Counted from the first letter of the stretch, positions 25,764-34,283 are shown. The stretch: DNA of 64,000 bases from Candidatus Frackibacter sp. WG13 (GCF_900114655.1 NZ_FOTT01000003.1:82810-146809), one strand, 5' to 3'. The notes: generated by a model not told the origin, from the letters alone. Program-made: numbers and translations.

Positions 25764-27098
25764 ATGAGAAGGAGTTTATTAGTTGGTTTGGTGACTTTAG
25801 GAGTGTTGATTTTTTCTTCGGCAACGATTTTTGCGGCAGAAACTACTGCGGCAAGTAATGCAATAGCGATTGATACGATTTGGACTTTATTAGCAGCAAT
25901 TTTAGTATTCTTTATGCAAGCTGGTTTTGCTATGGTTGAATCGGGATTTACTAGAGCTAAGAATGCTGGAAATATCATTATGAAGAACTTGATGGACTTT
26001 TCGGTTGGCTCCTTGATCTATTGGGCTTTTGGTTTCGCATTGATGTTTGGTGCTGGAAATGAGTTTGTTGGTATGGAAGGCTTCTTTTTAAATAGTAATT
26101 TCGAAAATTTAGGCTTGAGTATCCCGGTAAGTGCATTTTGGATCTTCCAAGCTGTTTTCGCAGCAACTGCGGCAACAATTGTTTCTGGAGCGATGGCGGA
26201 AAGAACAAAATATAGTGGGTATTTGGTTTATAGTATTGTGATCACAGGGATTATTTATCCGGTTGTTGGTCATTGGATATGGGGCGGCGGCTGGTTATCG
26301 AATATGGTTGATTTTGCTGGTTCAACAGTTGTTCATTCGGTAGGTGGTTGGGCTGCTTTGGCAGGAGCTATGGTTTTAGGTCCACGAATTGGTAAGTATA
26401 ATGAGGATGGCTCCGCTAATGCGATGCCAGGTCATAACTTGTTAATGGCTTCTTTAGGTGTCTTTATTTTATGGTTTGGTTGGTTTGGTTTTAACGCTGG
26501 TAGTACTGTAGCGGGGACTGATTTAAGTATTGCTTCTATTGCAGTGACGACTAATTTGGCCGCTGCTGCTGGAGCTACATTGGCTATGGTGACTAGTTGG
26601 GTTAAGTATGGTAAGGCTGATGTTAGTATGACGTTGAACGGGGCATTAGCTGGTTTGGTAGGGATTACTGCTGGAACTGCTGCAGTTGATAACTATGGAG
26701 CGGTAACTATTGGTGCTTTAGCTGGAATATTGATAGTTTTTGCGGTTGAATTTATTGATAAATTACGTGTAGATGATCCGGTTGGAGCAGTGGCGGTTCA
26801 TGGTGTTTGTGGGGCTTTTGGTACATTGATGGTTGGCTTACTTGCTGTAGATGGTGGTCTTTTCTATGGTGGAGGTGCTGAGTTATTATTGATTCAAGCT
26901 AAAGGTGTAGTTAGTGTGTTTATTTGGACTTTCGGTATGGCGTATGTTTTATTTAAAGCGATTGATGCGGTGATTGGCTTGAGGGTTGCTCGTGAAGAAG
27001 AATTAGAAGGGTTAGATATAACGGAGCATGGTTCGGTTTCTTATCCTGATTTTGTTCCATTGCACTGGAAGAGTATACCGGTTAGTAAAGAAGAGTAG
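25764..27098 (+). CDS. amt: Ammonium transporter, Amt family
   Basis: 445 residues from ATG 25764, preceded by AGAGGTG. There is a cleavable signal peptide (about 1-24, ending TIFAA), then eleven membrane helices typical of trimeric Amt channels. Family motifs are GFAMVESGFTRAKN, VHSVGGWAALAGAMVLGPR, the pore-histidine segment MPGHNLLMASLG and AVHGVCGAFGTL. The C-terminal tail that PII binds is present. A PII gene lies 306 nt downstream beyond a hexamer tract. It probably imports ammonium under nitrogen limitation, controlled by the leader and direct repeats upstream. Confidence 0.96.
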   Translation: MRRSLLVGLVTLGVLIFSSATIFAAETTAASNAIAIDTIWTLLAAILVFFMQAGFAMVESGFTRAKNAGNIIMKNLMDFSVGSLIYWAFGFALMFGAGNEFVGMEGFFLNSNFENLGLSIPVSAFWIFQAVFAATAATIVSGAMAERTKYSGYLVYSIVITGIIYPVVGHWIWGGGWLSNMVDFAGSTVVHSVGGWAALAGAMVLGPRIGKYNEDGSANAMPGHNLLMASLGVFILWFGWFGFNAGSTVAGTDLSIASIAVTTNLAAAAGATLAMVTSWVKYGKADVSMTLNGALAGLVGITAGTAAVDNYGAVTIGALAGILIVFAVEFIDKLRVDDPVGAVAVHGVCGAFGTLMVGLLAVDGGLFYGGGAELLLIQAKGVVSVFIWTFGMAYVLFKAIDAVIGLRVAREEELEGLDITEHGSVSYPDFVPLHWKSIPVSKEE

Positions 27099-27156
27099 TA
27101 GGAATTAATTTGTTAGTATTAGTGTAGGTCTAAATCATGGAGTCGAAAGATTGGGG

Positions 27157-27336
27157 TTAAGACTAAGGTTAAGACTAAGGTTAAGACTAAGGTTAAGACT
27201 AAGGTTAAGACTAAGGTTAAGACTAAGGTTAAGGCTAAGGCTAAGGCTAAGGTTAAGGTTAAGATTAAGGTTAAGATTAAGGCTAAGGTTAAGATTAAGG
27301 CTAAGGTTGAGACTAAGGCTAAGGTTGAGATTAAGG
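27157..27336 (+). repeat. Thirty-unit YTAAGR hexamer tract between amt and the PII gene
   Basis: 180 nt made of 30 contiguous hexamers with no indel. The first twelve alternate TTAAGA/CTAAGG (six exact 12-mers); the remainder mix TTAAGG, CTAAGG, TTAAGA and two TTGAGA. The rest of the 306-nt amt-PII gap shows only the PII ribosome binding site. Because the unit is six bases, one frame reads (Leu-Arg)n without a stop, but there is no ribosome binding site, so it is not a gene. It looks like a slippage-expanded microsatellite. Confidence 0.95.
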
Positions 27337-27404
27337 AGTAATGCAATTGATAGAAAATAGATAATAGTTAGAAGTTTATATCGTAAAGATGAGGAGTGAT
27401 AATA

Positions 27405-27743
27405 ATGAAGAAAGTCGAGTGTATTATAAGGCCGACACGTTTAGAGGAATTAGTGGTGGCTGTAGAAAAAATAGGAGTTAATGGTATGAATATTACTCAA
27501 ATTGCGGGTTATGGTAATCAAAAAGGGGCTAAAAAGTTCTATCGTGGAGTAGAGTATGAAGTAAAATTGAAAGAAAAATTAAAGATAGAGATTGTGGTTG
27601 AGGATGAAAAAACGGATCTTGTAGTAAACGAGATTATTGATGCGGTTCGAACAGACAATGTAGGTGATGGAAAGATATTTATTTATCCTATTGAAGAGGT
27701 TGTCAGGATCCGAACAGGAGAGACAGGTGAAGAGGCGATTTAA
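27405..27743 (+). CDS. PII nitrogen regulatory protein (GlnB/GlnK)
   Basis: 112 residues from ATG 27405, preceded by GAGGAGTG. It shows a classical PII fold. The T-loop QIAGYGNQKGAKKFYRGVEY carries Tyr51, the uridylylation position in proteobacterial PII, and the C-loop TDNVGDGKIFIYPIEE binds ATP/2-oxoglutarate in the family. Location downstream of amt makes a GlnK role (blocking Amt when nitrogen is ample) most likely. Whether Tyr51 is modified here cannot be told; no glnD is in view. A strong terminator follows directly. Confidence 0.95.
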   Translation: MKKVECIIRPTRLEELVVAVEKIGVNGMNITQIAGYGNQKGAKKFYRGVEYEVKLKEKLKIEIVVEDEKTDLVVNEIIDAVRTDNVGDGKIFIYPIEEVVRIRTGETGEEAI

Positions 27744-27782
27744 ATTAACCCCCAGGAATTTTATTCCTGGGGGTTAATTTTA
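27744..27782 (+). terminator. Rho-independent terminator after the PII gene
   Basis: A 16-bp stem, ATTAACCCCCAGGAAT (27744-27759) with its complement (27763-27778), then T residues. It begins immediately after the stop codon. Confidence 0.93.
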
Positions 27783-27816
27783 TAAACCATTTGTATTTTA
27801 TATCATTTATTGTATT

Positions 27817-27911
27817 GTTTTCATAATGTAAAATAGACTTGCAACTCCTGAAAATATATTATATAATAACTATACCATAAAAAACGAAATTGAATTTCAT
27901 ATTATGAAAAC
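27817..27911 (+). promoter_or_regulatory. Glutamate synthase promoter flanked by two dyads
   Basis: Promoter TTGCAA (27839-27844), 17-nt spacer, TATAAT (27862-27867). It is bracketed by an 11-nt perfect inverted repeat: GTTTTCATAAT (27817-27827) upstream and ATTATGAAAAC (27901-27911) downstream. Each arm is part of its own local dyad (TTTTCATAATGTAAAA; TTTCATATTATGAAA). Two like sites on either side of a promoter suggest a repressor bound at both, possibly by looping. Confidence 0.55.
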
Positions 27912-27950
27912 GAGGTTATTAAGGTGATTAAGAAATGAGAGGTGGAGTAG

Positions 27951-29048
27951 ATGAGAGGAAGTAGGCCAACGGAAAAGATTATGTCAGGTTGTGCAATTAG
28001 TGGAATATTGAACAGAAGAGGAAAATGCTTTTCTGGGAAGGAAATTATGGATTCGATTGCTTTGATGCATGATCGTTCTAATGGTTTAGGTGGTGGATTT
28101 GCTGCTTATGGTATTTATCCTGACCATAAAGACGAATATGCTATTCACATGTTTTATGATGATTTAGAGGCTAAGGAGAAGGTTGATTACTTTTTAAATC
28201 GCCATTTTGTTATCTTAGTTAGTGAAAAGATACCAACACGGGAAGTAGAAGCAATCAATAATCCACCGATTATTTGGCGTTATTTTGTACGACCAGACGA
28301 AAGGAAGTTATCAGAATCAGGATTAGAAGAAGATGAGTATGTAGCACAGTCAGTAATGAATATTAATGCTAATTATCGCGGGGCCTTTGTAGTTTCTAGC
28401 GGTAAAAATATGGGCGTCTTTAAAGGAGTAGGATATCCAGAAGATATAGGTGAGTTTTATAAGTTAGAAGAGTATGAAGCCTATCTTTGGACGGCTCATG
28501 GTAGGTTTCCAACTAACACACCAGGATGGTGGGGAGGAGCCCATCCATTCACTTTACTTGATTGGTCAATTGTTCACAATGGAGAGATTTCATCTTATGG
28601 AGCAAACAAACGTTATTTAGAGATGTTTGATTATAAATGTACTATGCAGACAGATACTGAAGCGATTACTTATCTATTTGATTTAATGCTACGTAAACAT
28701 AATCTCCCTTTAGAAGTAGCAGTTAAAGCAGTGGCTGCACCTTTATGGAGTGAGGTTGAGCGTATGGATGATGAAGAAGCAAAACTTGTTAAATCGATCA
28801 GAGCAGTCTATGGTAGTGCACTATTGAATGGACCATTTTCAATCATTTTAGGACATAAAGATGGGTTTCTTGCTTTGAATGATAGAATTAAATTACGACC
28901 TTTAGTTGTGGCTGAGGATGAAGAAAGAACTTATGTTGCTAGTGAAGAAGCAGCTATTCGAGAAATATGCTCTAAGCCAGAGAAGCTTTGGTCTCCTAGA
29001 GGAGGAGAACCAGTAATTGGTCTATTAGAAGGGAGGAGTGGAGTATGA
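27951..29048 (+). CDS. Glutamate synthase glutaminase domain protein (GlxB/GltB-N type)
   Basis: 365 residues. A class II glutamine amidotransferase: probable nucleophile Cys14 in SGCAISGIL, with TAHGRFPTNTPGWWGGAHPF and VHNGEISSYGANKRYL forming the glutamine site. It covers only the first domain of classical GltB (about 1500 residues). The FMN domain and GXGXG domain are separate genes downstream (29045, 32301), as in the archaeal-type split enzyme. ATG at 27951 follows GAGGTGG; the ~13 residues before the Cys would need removal for N-terminal Cys chemistry, and ATG 27981 would leave two. Its end overlaps the next gene by 4 nt. Confidence 0.88.
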   Translation: MRGSRPTEKIMSGCAISGILNRRGKCFSGKEIMDSIALMHDRSNGLGGGFAAYGIYPDHKDEYAIHMFYDDLEAKEKVDYFLNRHFVILVSEKIPTREVEAINNPPIIWRYFVRPDERKLSESGLEEDEYVAQSVMNINANYRGAFVVSSGKNMGVFKGVGYPEDIGEFYKLEEYEAYLWTAHGRFPTNTPGWWGGAHPFTLLDWSIVHNGEISSYGANKRYLEMFDYKCTMQTDTEAITYLFDLMLRKHNLPLEVAVKAVAAPLWSEVERMDDEEAKLVKSIRAVYGSALLNGPFSIILGHKDGFLALNDRIKLRPLVVAEDEERTYVASEEAAIREICSKPEKLWSPRGGEPVIGLLEGRSGV

Positions 29049-30547
29049 GCTTAAATTATAATAATCCGGAATTTGTAATTGAAAGAGATCAGGACAAATG
29101 TATTGAGTGTCGAGTCTGTGCAAGACAGTGTGCTAACGAAGCACATTTTTATGATGAAGATTTAGAGAGAATGAGAGAAGAAGATATTAATTGTGTTAAT
29201 TGTCATCGGTGTGTAACGCTCTGTCCTACCAATGCTTTAGTGATTAAAGAATATCCATTAGAGTATAAGAAGAATAGTAATTGGACCGGTGGTATGATAA
29301 GTAATATCCAAAAACAGGCTAATACTGGTGGAATCTTATTAACTGGGATGGGTAATCCAACCGATAAGAAGATCTATTGGGATCATATATTACTTAATGC
29401 GAGTCAGGTTACCAATCCTTCGATAGATCCATTAAGAGAGCCAATGGAGCTTAAGACTATCTTAGGTCGCAAGCCAGATAAAGTTGAGTTTGATGAAGAA
29501 GGTAAGGTAAAGGACTTACCACCACAATTAGAATTAGAAACTCCAATCATGTTTGGTGCTATGTCTTTTGGTTCAATCAGTATTAATGCCTGTAAGTCTT
29601 TAGCTCAGGCGGCCAATGAAATGGGCATGATGTATAATACCGGTGAAGGTGGTTTGCATGAGGATTTGTATCCATATAAAGATAGAACGATTGTACAGGT
29701 AGCCTCTGGACGTTTTGGTGTTCATCAAGAGTATTTAAATGCTGGTGCAGCTATTGAAATTAAGATCGGCCAAGGTGCTAAACCAGGGATCGGCGGTCAT
29801 CTGCCAGGGGAAAAAGTAGGAGAAGAAGTTTCAAAGACAAGAATGATTCCTAAAGGTACAGATGCAATTTCCCCAGCTCCGCACCACGATATTTATTCAA
29901 TAGAAGACTTAAGACAGTTAATTTACGCTTTGAAAGAAGCTACTAATTATGAAAAGCCAGTTTCTGTCAAGATAGCAGCGGTGCATAATGTAGCAGCTAT
30001 TGCTTCGGGAATAGCTAGTGCAGGAGCTGATATTATTGCCATCGATGGTTATCGAGGTGGTACAGGAGCAGCCCCGACTATGATTCGAGATAATGTAGGA
30101 ATTCCTATTGAGTTAGCATTAGCAGCAGTTGACAGTCGCTTGCGTGAGCAAAGCTTGAGAAATAAAGTCTCATTAGTAGTTAGTGGTTCGATTAGAAATA
30201 GTGCTGATATAGTAAAAGCAGTAGCCTTAGGAGCAGATGCGGTCTATGTTGCTTCCGCTGCTTTAATAGCATTAGGCTGTCATATGTGTCAGAAATGTTA
30301 TACCGGCAAATGCAACTGGGGTATAGCAACTCAAAATCCAGAATTAGTAAAGCGATTAAACCCTGAAATAGGTGTTGAACGAGTTAAGAACTTAATCGAA
30401 GGCTGGTCTCATGAAATTAAAGAAATACTAGGCGGAATGGGAATCAACGCTTTAGAAAGTCTTCGTGGCAATCGATTAATGCTACGAGGGATAGATTTAA
30501 CAGAAAAAGAGTTAGAAATTCTAGGTATAAAACACGCAGGGGAATAA
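29045..30547 (+). CDS. Glutamate synthase FMN domain with N-terminal 2x[4Fe-4S] ferredoxin
   Basis: 500 residues. The N-terminus (about 13-72) has ferredoxin motifs CIECRVCARQC and CVNCHRCVTLCP. The rest is the GltS synthase barrel: MFGAMSFGSISINACKSLAQ, NTGEGGLHED, KIGQGAKPGIGGHLPG, IDGYRGGTGAAP, and a cysteine cluster CHMCQKCYTGKCNWG for a 3Fe-4S centre. It makes glutamate from 2-oxoglutarate and channelled ammonia. The start overlaps the glutaminase gene (ATGA), implying coupled synthesis. Confidence 0.93.
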   Translation: MSLNYNNPEFVIERDQDKCIECRVCARQCANEAHFYDEDLERMREEDINCVNCHRCVTLCPTNALVIKEYPLEYKKNSNWTGGMISNIQKQANTGGILLTGMGNPTDKKIYWDHILLNASQVTNPSIDPLREPMELKTILGRKPDKVEFDEEGKVKDLPPQLELETPIMFGAMSFGSISINACKSLAQAANEMGMMYNTGEGGLHEDLYPYKDRTIVQVASGRFGVHQEYLNAGAAIEIKIGQGAKPGIGGHLPGEKVGEEVSKTRMIPKGTDAISPAPHHDIYSIEDLRQLIYALKEATNYEKPVSVKIAAVHNVAAIASGIASAGADIIAIDGYRGGTGAAPTMIRDNVGIPIELALAAVDSRLREQSLRNKVSLVVSGSIRNSADIVKAVALGADAVYVASAALIALGCHMCQKCYTGKCNWGIATQNPELVKRLNPEIGVERVKNLIEGWSHEIKEILGGMGINALESLRGNRLMLRGIDLTEKELEILGIKHAGE

Positions 30548-30568
30548 AAAAGAGGAGGGAGTATTGAG

Positions 30569-31021
30569 ATGAAGAAAGTTTATGCTCGAGAAGAGTATTG
30601 TCTTGGCTGTAAGCTCTGTGAAGTTTATTGTGTGACTAATCATTCGCAATCTAAAGATATAATTAAGGCGTATAAATTAGAAGAAGTTACTTCGCGAATT
30701 ATTGTTGAAACTAAAGGTGCAGTTTCGTTTGCATTACAATGTCGTCATTGTGAAGGGTCACCTTGTGTTAAAGCTTGTATTACCGGAGCAATGCAGAAGG
30801 ATGAAGAGACGGGAATAGTAGACTATGATGAGGATAAATGCGTAGGTTGTTGGACTTGTATTATGGCTTGTCCTTTTGGTGCAGTCAAAAGAGATGAATT
30901 TGGGAATAAAGTGATCTCTAAATGTGATCTCTGTGCTGAAGAAGGTGAGCCAGCATGTGTTGAGAACTGTCCGAATGCTGCTTTGATTTTTGAGGATAGA
31001 GAAGTAGAGGAGGTGTGTTAA
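30569..31021 (+). CDS. Polyferredoxin-type electron-transfer subunit
   Basis: 150 residues with multiple cysteine clusters: CLGCKLCEVYC, CRHCEGSPCVKAC, CVGCWTCIMACP and CDLCAEEGEPACVENCP. This is the HycB/FdnH/DmsB pattern of four [4Fe-4S] centres. It sits inside the glutamate synthase cluster after AGGAGGGAG. Inference: it carries electrons between the flavin oxidoreductase at 31024 and the synthase. Confidence 0.9.
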   Translation: MKKVYAREEYCLGCKLCEVYCVTNHSQSKDIIKAYKLEEVTSRIIVETKGAVSFALQCRHCEGSPCVKACITGAMQKDEETGIVDYDEDKCVGCWTCIMACPFGAVKRDEFGNKVISKCDLCAEEGEPACVENCPNAALIFEDREVEEVC

Positions 31022-31023
31022 TT

Positions 31024-32283
31024 TTGGATTATGTAATAATCGGGAATTCCGCGGCGGGAATCGGTGCTGTCGAGGGAATTAGAAGAGTTGATAGAGAAGG
31101 TAAGATTACTATTATATCTGATGAAGAATATTCTGCTTATTCGCGACCGTTAATCTCGTATTACTTAGCTGATAAAGTAACGCAAGAAGAGATGAAATAC
31201 AGACCAGATGAATTTTATAATCAGAATAATGTTGATGCTAAACTAGGTATTAAAGTTACAGAGGTTAATGAAGATGATAAGAAAGTTCTTTTAGAAGACG
31301 ACGAAGAAGTTACTTATGATAAGTTATTAGTAGCAACTGGAGGAGCTCCTTTTATACCAGAAATGAAAGGAGTTAATAAAGAGAATATTTCTAACTTTAT
31401 TAAGTTAGATGATGCTAAGGCGATTGCTAGTGATATAAAAGAGAGTGAAGCCGAGGAAGTTGTTATCTTAGGGGCGGGGTTAATTGGTTTAAAGGCAGCA
31501 GAGGCTTTAATTAAGAAAGGTTTAAAAGTAACCGTTGTTGAGCTAGCCGATAGAGTATTAAGTGCTATTTTAGATAAAGAAGCAGCTGATTTAGTGCAGG
31601 AACATTTAGAAGAAGCAGGTATTAATTTTATTCTAGAAGACACAATTATAGAGTTTCTTGGAGATGAAAAGGTTACAGGAGTTAAATTAAAATCAGGTCA
31701 AGAGTTAGATTGTGATTTAGCTGTTGTAGCAGTAGGAGTAAAGCCTAATGTATCAATAGTAAAGGGTACTAATGTAGAGGTGAACCGAGGATTAGTTGTA
31801 AATGATAAGTTAGAAACTAACATAGATGATATTTATGCTGCCGGAGATGTTTCCGAAGGTTATGATATGTTACATGAGATGGCAGGAGTAATTCCAATCT
31901 GGCCTAATGCTTATAATCAAGGCTTAGTGGCAGGGCAGAATATGGCCGGAAGTAATGAGAGTTATAGGGAAGGGTTTGCACGAAATGCTATCGGATTCTT
32001 TGACCTATCGATGATTACGGCAGGAATTATTAACCCAGCTACAGATGAGTATGAAGTTTTAATTGATAAAGTGGAGGAAGATAAAGTTTATAAGAAGATT
32101 GTTTTAAAGGATGGTAAGATAGTAGGTTTTATTTATTTAAATGATGTAGATAGAGCTGGAATCTTAACCGGATTAATTAAAGAACAAAAGGGTGTAGAGG
32201 ATATTAAGAATCAATTATTAGCTGATGACTTTGGTTACATTGATTTTGATAAAGAATGGAGAACTCAAAAGTTAGCAGAGTAG
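31024..32283 (+). CDS. FAD/NAD(P)-dependent oxidoreductase of the glutamate synthase cluster
   Basis: About 419 residues; TTG at 31024 (LDYVIIGNSAAGIGAVEGI) is preferred, with GAGGAGGT at 31007-31014, and GTG at 31015 is the alternative. It has two dinucleotide-binding motifs, GNSAAGIGAVEG near the N-terminus and GAGLIGLKAAEAL at about 154-166, and the FAD motif IYAAGDV. The fold is the NADH oxidase/nitrite reductase (pyridine nucleotide-disulfide) class rather than classical GltD. It is expected to bring in reducing power, via the polyferredoxin, for glutamate synthesis. NADH versus NADPH preference is not determinable here. Confidence 0.88.
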   Translation: MDYVIIGNSAAGIGAVEGIRRVDREGKITIISDEEYSAYSRPLISYYLADKVTQEEMKYRPDEFYNQNNVDAKLGIKVTEVNEDDKKVLLEDDEEVTYDKLLVATGGAPFIPEMKGVNKENISNFIKLDDAKAIASDIKESEAEEVVILGAGLIGLKAAEALIKKGLKVTVVELADRVLSAILDKEAADLVQEHLEEAGINFILEDTIIEFLGDEKVTGVKLKSGQELDCDLAVVAVGVKPNVSIVKGTNVEVNRGLVVNDKLETNIDDIYAAGDVSEGYDMLHEMAGVIPIWPNAYNQGLVAGQNMAGSNESYREGFARNAIGFFDLSMITAGIINPATDEYEVLIDKVEEDKVYKKIVLKDGKIVGFIYLNDVDRAGILTGLIKEQKGVEDIKNQLLADDFGYIDFDKEWRTQKLAE

Positions 32284-32300
32284 TTAAAGGAGGGAGTAGA

Positions 32301-33038
32301 ATGGCTACCATAGATGCAAAAGGAGTCTATTATCGTCAATTAAATAAACAGATTAAAGATTTAGTTGCGCAAGGCAATGATGAAATAGTGCTTAATAATG
32401 TTAATGGGCATCGCTATATAGGTGATGGTTTAGATAGTAATGTAAAATTAATTATAAATGGAACGCCTGGTAATGACATGGCTGCTTTCACTAATGGAGT
32501 AGAGATAATTGTAAATGGAAATGGTCAAGATGGGATTGCTAATACTATGAATGATGGTAAATTAGTTATCCGTGGTCATGCTGGAGATGCTCTAGGTTAT
32601 AGTATGCGTGGTGGAGAGATATATGTTAAAGGAAGAGTAGGTTATCGAGTTGGCATTCATATGAAAGGTTATAAGGATAAACAACCAACTATTATAGTTG
32701 GAGGTACAGCCGGGGATTTCTTTGGTGAATATATGGCTGGTGGACGATTAATTTTATTAGGATTAGAACGAGAAGAAGGGAAGTCGATTATTGGTAATCA
32801 TGTTGCAGTAGGAATGCATGGTGGTGTAATATATGTTAGAGGTGAAGTTGAAGCATATAAGGTTGGTTTAGAGGTCGAAGTACTACCGATAGATGAAGCT
32901 GATAGAGAAGAATTAAAAGAGTATTTAGCAGATTATTGCAAAGAGTTTGATTTAGATTTATCAGAGGTGATGAATGCGCAGTTTTCGAAGTTAATTCCGG
33001 TTTCTAGTAGACCTTATGGGAATATGTACGCTTATTAA
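32301..33038 (+). CDS. Glutamate synthase GXGXG-domain protein (GlxC type)
   Basis: 245 residues. It contains the right-handed beta-helix GXGXG pattern of the GltB C-terminal domain: NGTPGNDMAAFTNGVEIIVN, GRVGYRVGIHMKG, GGTAGDFFGEYMAGG and VGMHGGVIYVRG. ATG at 32301 follows AAGGAGGG; an upstream in-frame ATG at 32256 lies inside the previous gene. It completes the five-gene split glutamate synthase (glutaminase, FMN/ferredoxin, polyferredoxin, flavin oxidoreductase, GXGXG). Confidence 0.9.
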   Translation: MATIDAKGVYYRQLNKQIKDLVAQGNDEIVLNNVNGHRYIGDGLDSNVKLIINGTPGNDMAAFTNGVEIIVNGNGQDGIANTMNDGKLVIRGHAGDALGYSMRGGEIYVKGRVGYRVGIHMKGYKDKQPTIIVGGTAGDFFGEYMAGGRLILLGLEREEGKSIIGNHVAVGMHGGVIYVRGEVEAYKVGLEVEVLPIDEADREELKEYLADYCKEFDLDLSEVMNAQFSKLIPVSSRPYGNMYAY

Positions 33039-33046
33039 GAACTAAA

Positions 33047-33075
33047 TTGCATTTTTTCATCATAGACTATATAAT
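33047..33075 (+). promoter_or_regulatory. fxsA promoter
   Basis: TTGCAT (33047-33052), 17-nt spacer, TATAAT (33070-33075), 34 nt before the fxsA ATG. Confidence 0.75.
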
Positions 33076-33108
33076 AAGATATACTATTTAATTAAAGAAG
33101 GTGGAAAA

Positions 33109-33642
33109 ATGTTTGGAAAATTACTATTGTTATTTACTTTAGTTCCTATGACTGAGTTGTATTTATTGATAAAGTTAGGCGGCTTTGTAGGATTCTTGCC
33201 AACAGTAGCATTAGTAGCTCTAACAGGAGTAATAGGTGTCTCTTTAGCACGAAATCAAGGGTTTTTAGTAATCGGTGAGATTCAAAGCTCATTATCTAAA
33301 GGTCAGTTACCAGCGGATAGCTTAGTTGATGGCTTGCTTATTCTAATTGGTGGTGCTATGCTATTAACACCAGGCTTATTAACAGATATCGCTGGTTTTA
33401 GCTTCGTTATTCCAGGGACTAGAAAGATAGTAAGAAAGTTAGCAAAAGAGAAACTTGAAAACCATATTAATAAAGGTAATATAAAGTTCAGTTTTTTTGG
33501 ACCGTCTCAAGAGCAGAGTAATTATCAACAGCAAGATCAACAAGGTTGGCAAGAAACTGAAGAGCAAGATGATGAATGGGATGATACTTCGGAGTCAATA
33601 GATGTAGAGTTCGAGGAACTAAATGAAAAGCCTTCAGACTAA
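33109..33642 (+). CDS. fxsA: FxsA-family membrane protein
   Basis: 177 residues. Three hydrophobic segments lie in the first ~115 residues, with the family pattern PMTELYLLIKLGGFVGFLPT and LLTPGLLTDIAGFSFVIPGT. The C-terminal ~45 residues are Gln- and acid-rich (QEQSNYQQQDQQ, then DDEWDD), probably a disordered cytoplasmic tail. E. coli FxsA relieves phage T7 exclusion by the F plasmid when overproduced; the normal role is unknown. It has its own promoter. A hairpin AAAGCCT/AGGCTTT spans the stop codon. Confidence 0.9.
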   Translation: MFGKLLLLFTLVPMTELYLLIKLGGFVGFLPTVALVALTGVIGVSLARNQGFLVIGEIQSSLSKGQLPADSLVDGLLILIGGAMLLTPGLLTDIAGFSFVIPGTRKIVRKLAKEKLENHINKGNIKFSFFGPSQEQSNYQQQDQQGWQETEEQDDEWDDTSESIDVEFEELNEKPSD

Positions 33643-33650
33643 AAGTAATA

Positions 33651-33753
33651 GGCTTTCATAAGCTAACAACCAGCTTTGTTTTTTAGGCTAGATGACAAGT
33701 TCAATGAAGAATTGTCGGATTGGAAGCAGTATGTTATCACAAGTTTGTGATTA
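33651..33753 (+). repeat. Degenerate copy of the 17.8 kb hairpin repeat
   Basis: Aligns with the dapF-dapL repeat: AACCAGCTTTGTTTTTTAGG (hairpin CCAGCTT/AGGCTAG, 33670-33691), then the 'GACAAGTTCAATGAAGAATT', 'GTCGGATTGGAAGCAGTATG' and 'TTATCACAAGTTTGTGATTA' segments follow in the same order. It lies between fxsA and the uvsE remnant. Confidence 0.6.
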
Positions 33754-33790
33754 AGGAGTTAGGGATTTAAGTCTTAAATCCCTAACTCCT
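33754..33790 (+). repeat. Perfect inverted repeat at the 3' end of the uvsE remnant
   Basis: AGGAGTTAGGGATTTAAG and its exact complement flank one central base. There is no T run on either side, so it is not a textbook terminator, although it could still end the minus-strand transcript. Confidence 0.7.
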
Positions 33791-34175
33791 CTCTTAATTT
33801 AAAGAGTGCTTTATCTTTCATCTTAGCTTCAATCATAACATCAAACTCATAATTAGAAGCTAAATCCAAGAACTTCTGAAAAGCATCAGGATTAATATAA
33901 TCAGCATGACGTTTAGGGTGTTTTTTGCTACGAGGACTAGAAAAATGAATTTTAGGCGTTCGGTCACTCCAAGTTGCAAAGATATCTTCTAAATAGTCTC
34001 CCAAATCTTCTCCTTGGTTATAGCAGTTATGGTGATGAACATCTAGAACCATAGGGATTTCTAATTCTTGACATATCTCTAATACAGCACCGATTGAATA
34101 TGAGGTGTCATCGTTTTCTAAGACTAATCTTTTCTGCACATCAGGATTTAATCTTCGAAAATTAGAAATGAATCT
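33774..34175 (-). pseudogene. uvsE: 5'-truncated UV damage endonuclease remnant
   Basis: The minus-strand frame encodes about 133 residues matching the C-terminal part of UvsE/UVDE: NFRRLNPDVQKRLVLENDD, then PMVLDVHHHNCY, KIHFSSPRSKKHPKRHADYI and DVMIEAKMKDKAL. These metal-binding His/Glu segments are characteristic. Intact UvsE is about 300 residues. Here an in-frame TAA lies just upstream of the homologous region and the N-terminal half is absent; the DNA beyond is the promoter region of the gene at 34284. It is probably a dead remnant of a UV repair gene, adjacent to a dispersed repeat and a large palindrome. Confidence 0.82.
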
Positions 34176-34283
34176 TTAAAAATAAGTAATAGCAATAACT
34201 TTGAAAAGAAGAAATATATTTTATGCACGGACTTATTGTTTGGTGAATATAATAATTTTGAACATAAAGTTTGAGGAGTGAGT

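Noticed and set aside
27151..27360. A 69-codon reading frame of Leu-Arg repeats, and a Leu/Thr/Val repeat frame on the other strand
   Set aside because: Both are products of the hexamer tract; there is no ribosome binding site and no non-repeat protein sequence.
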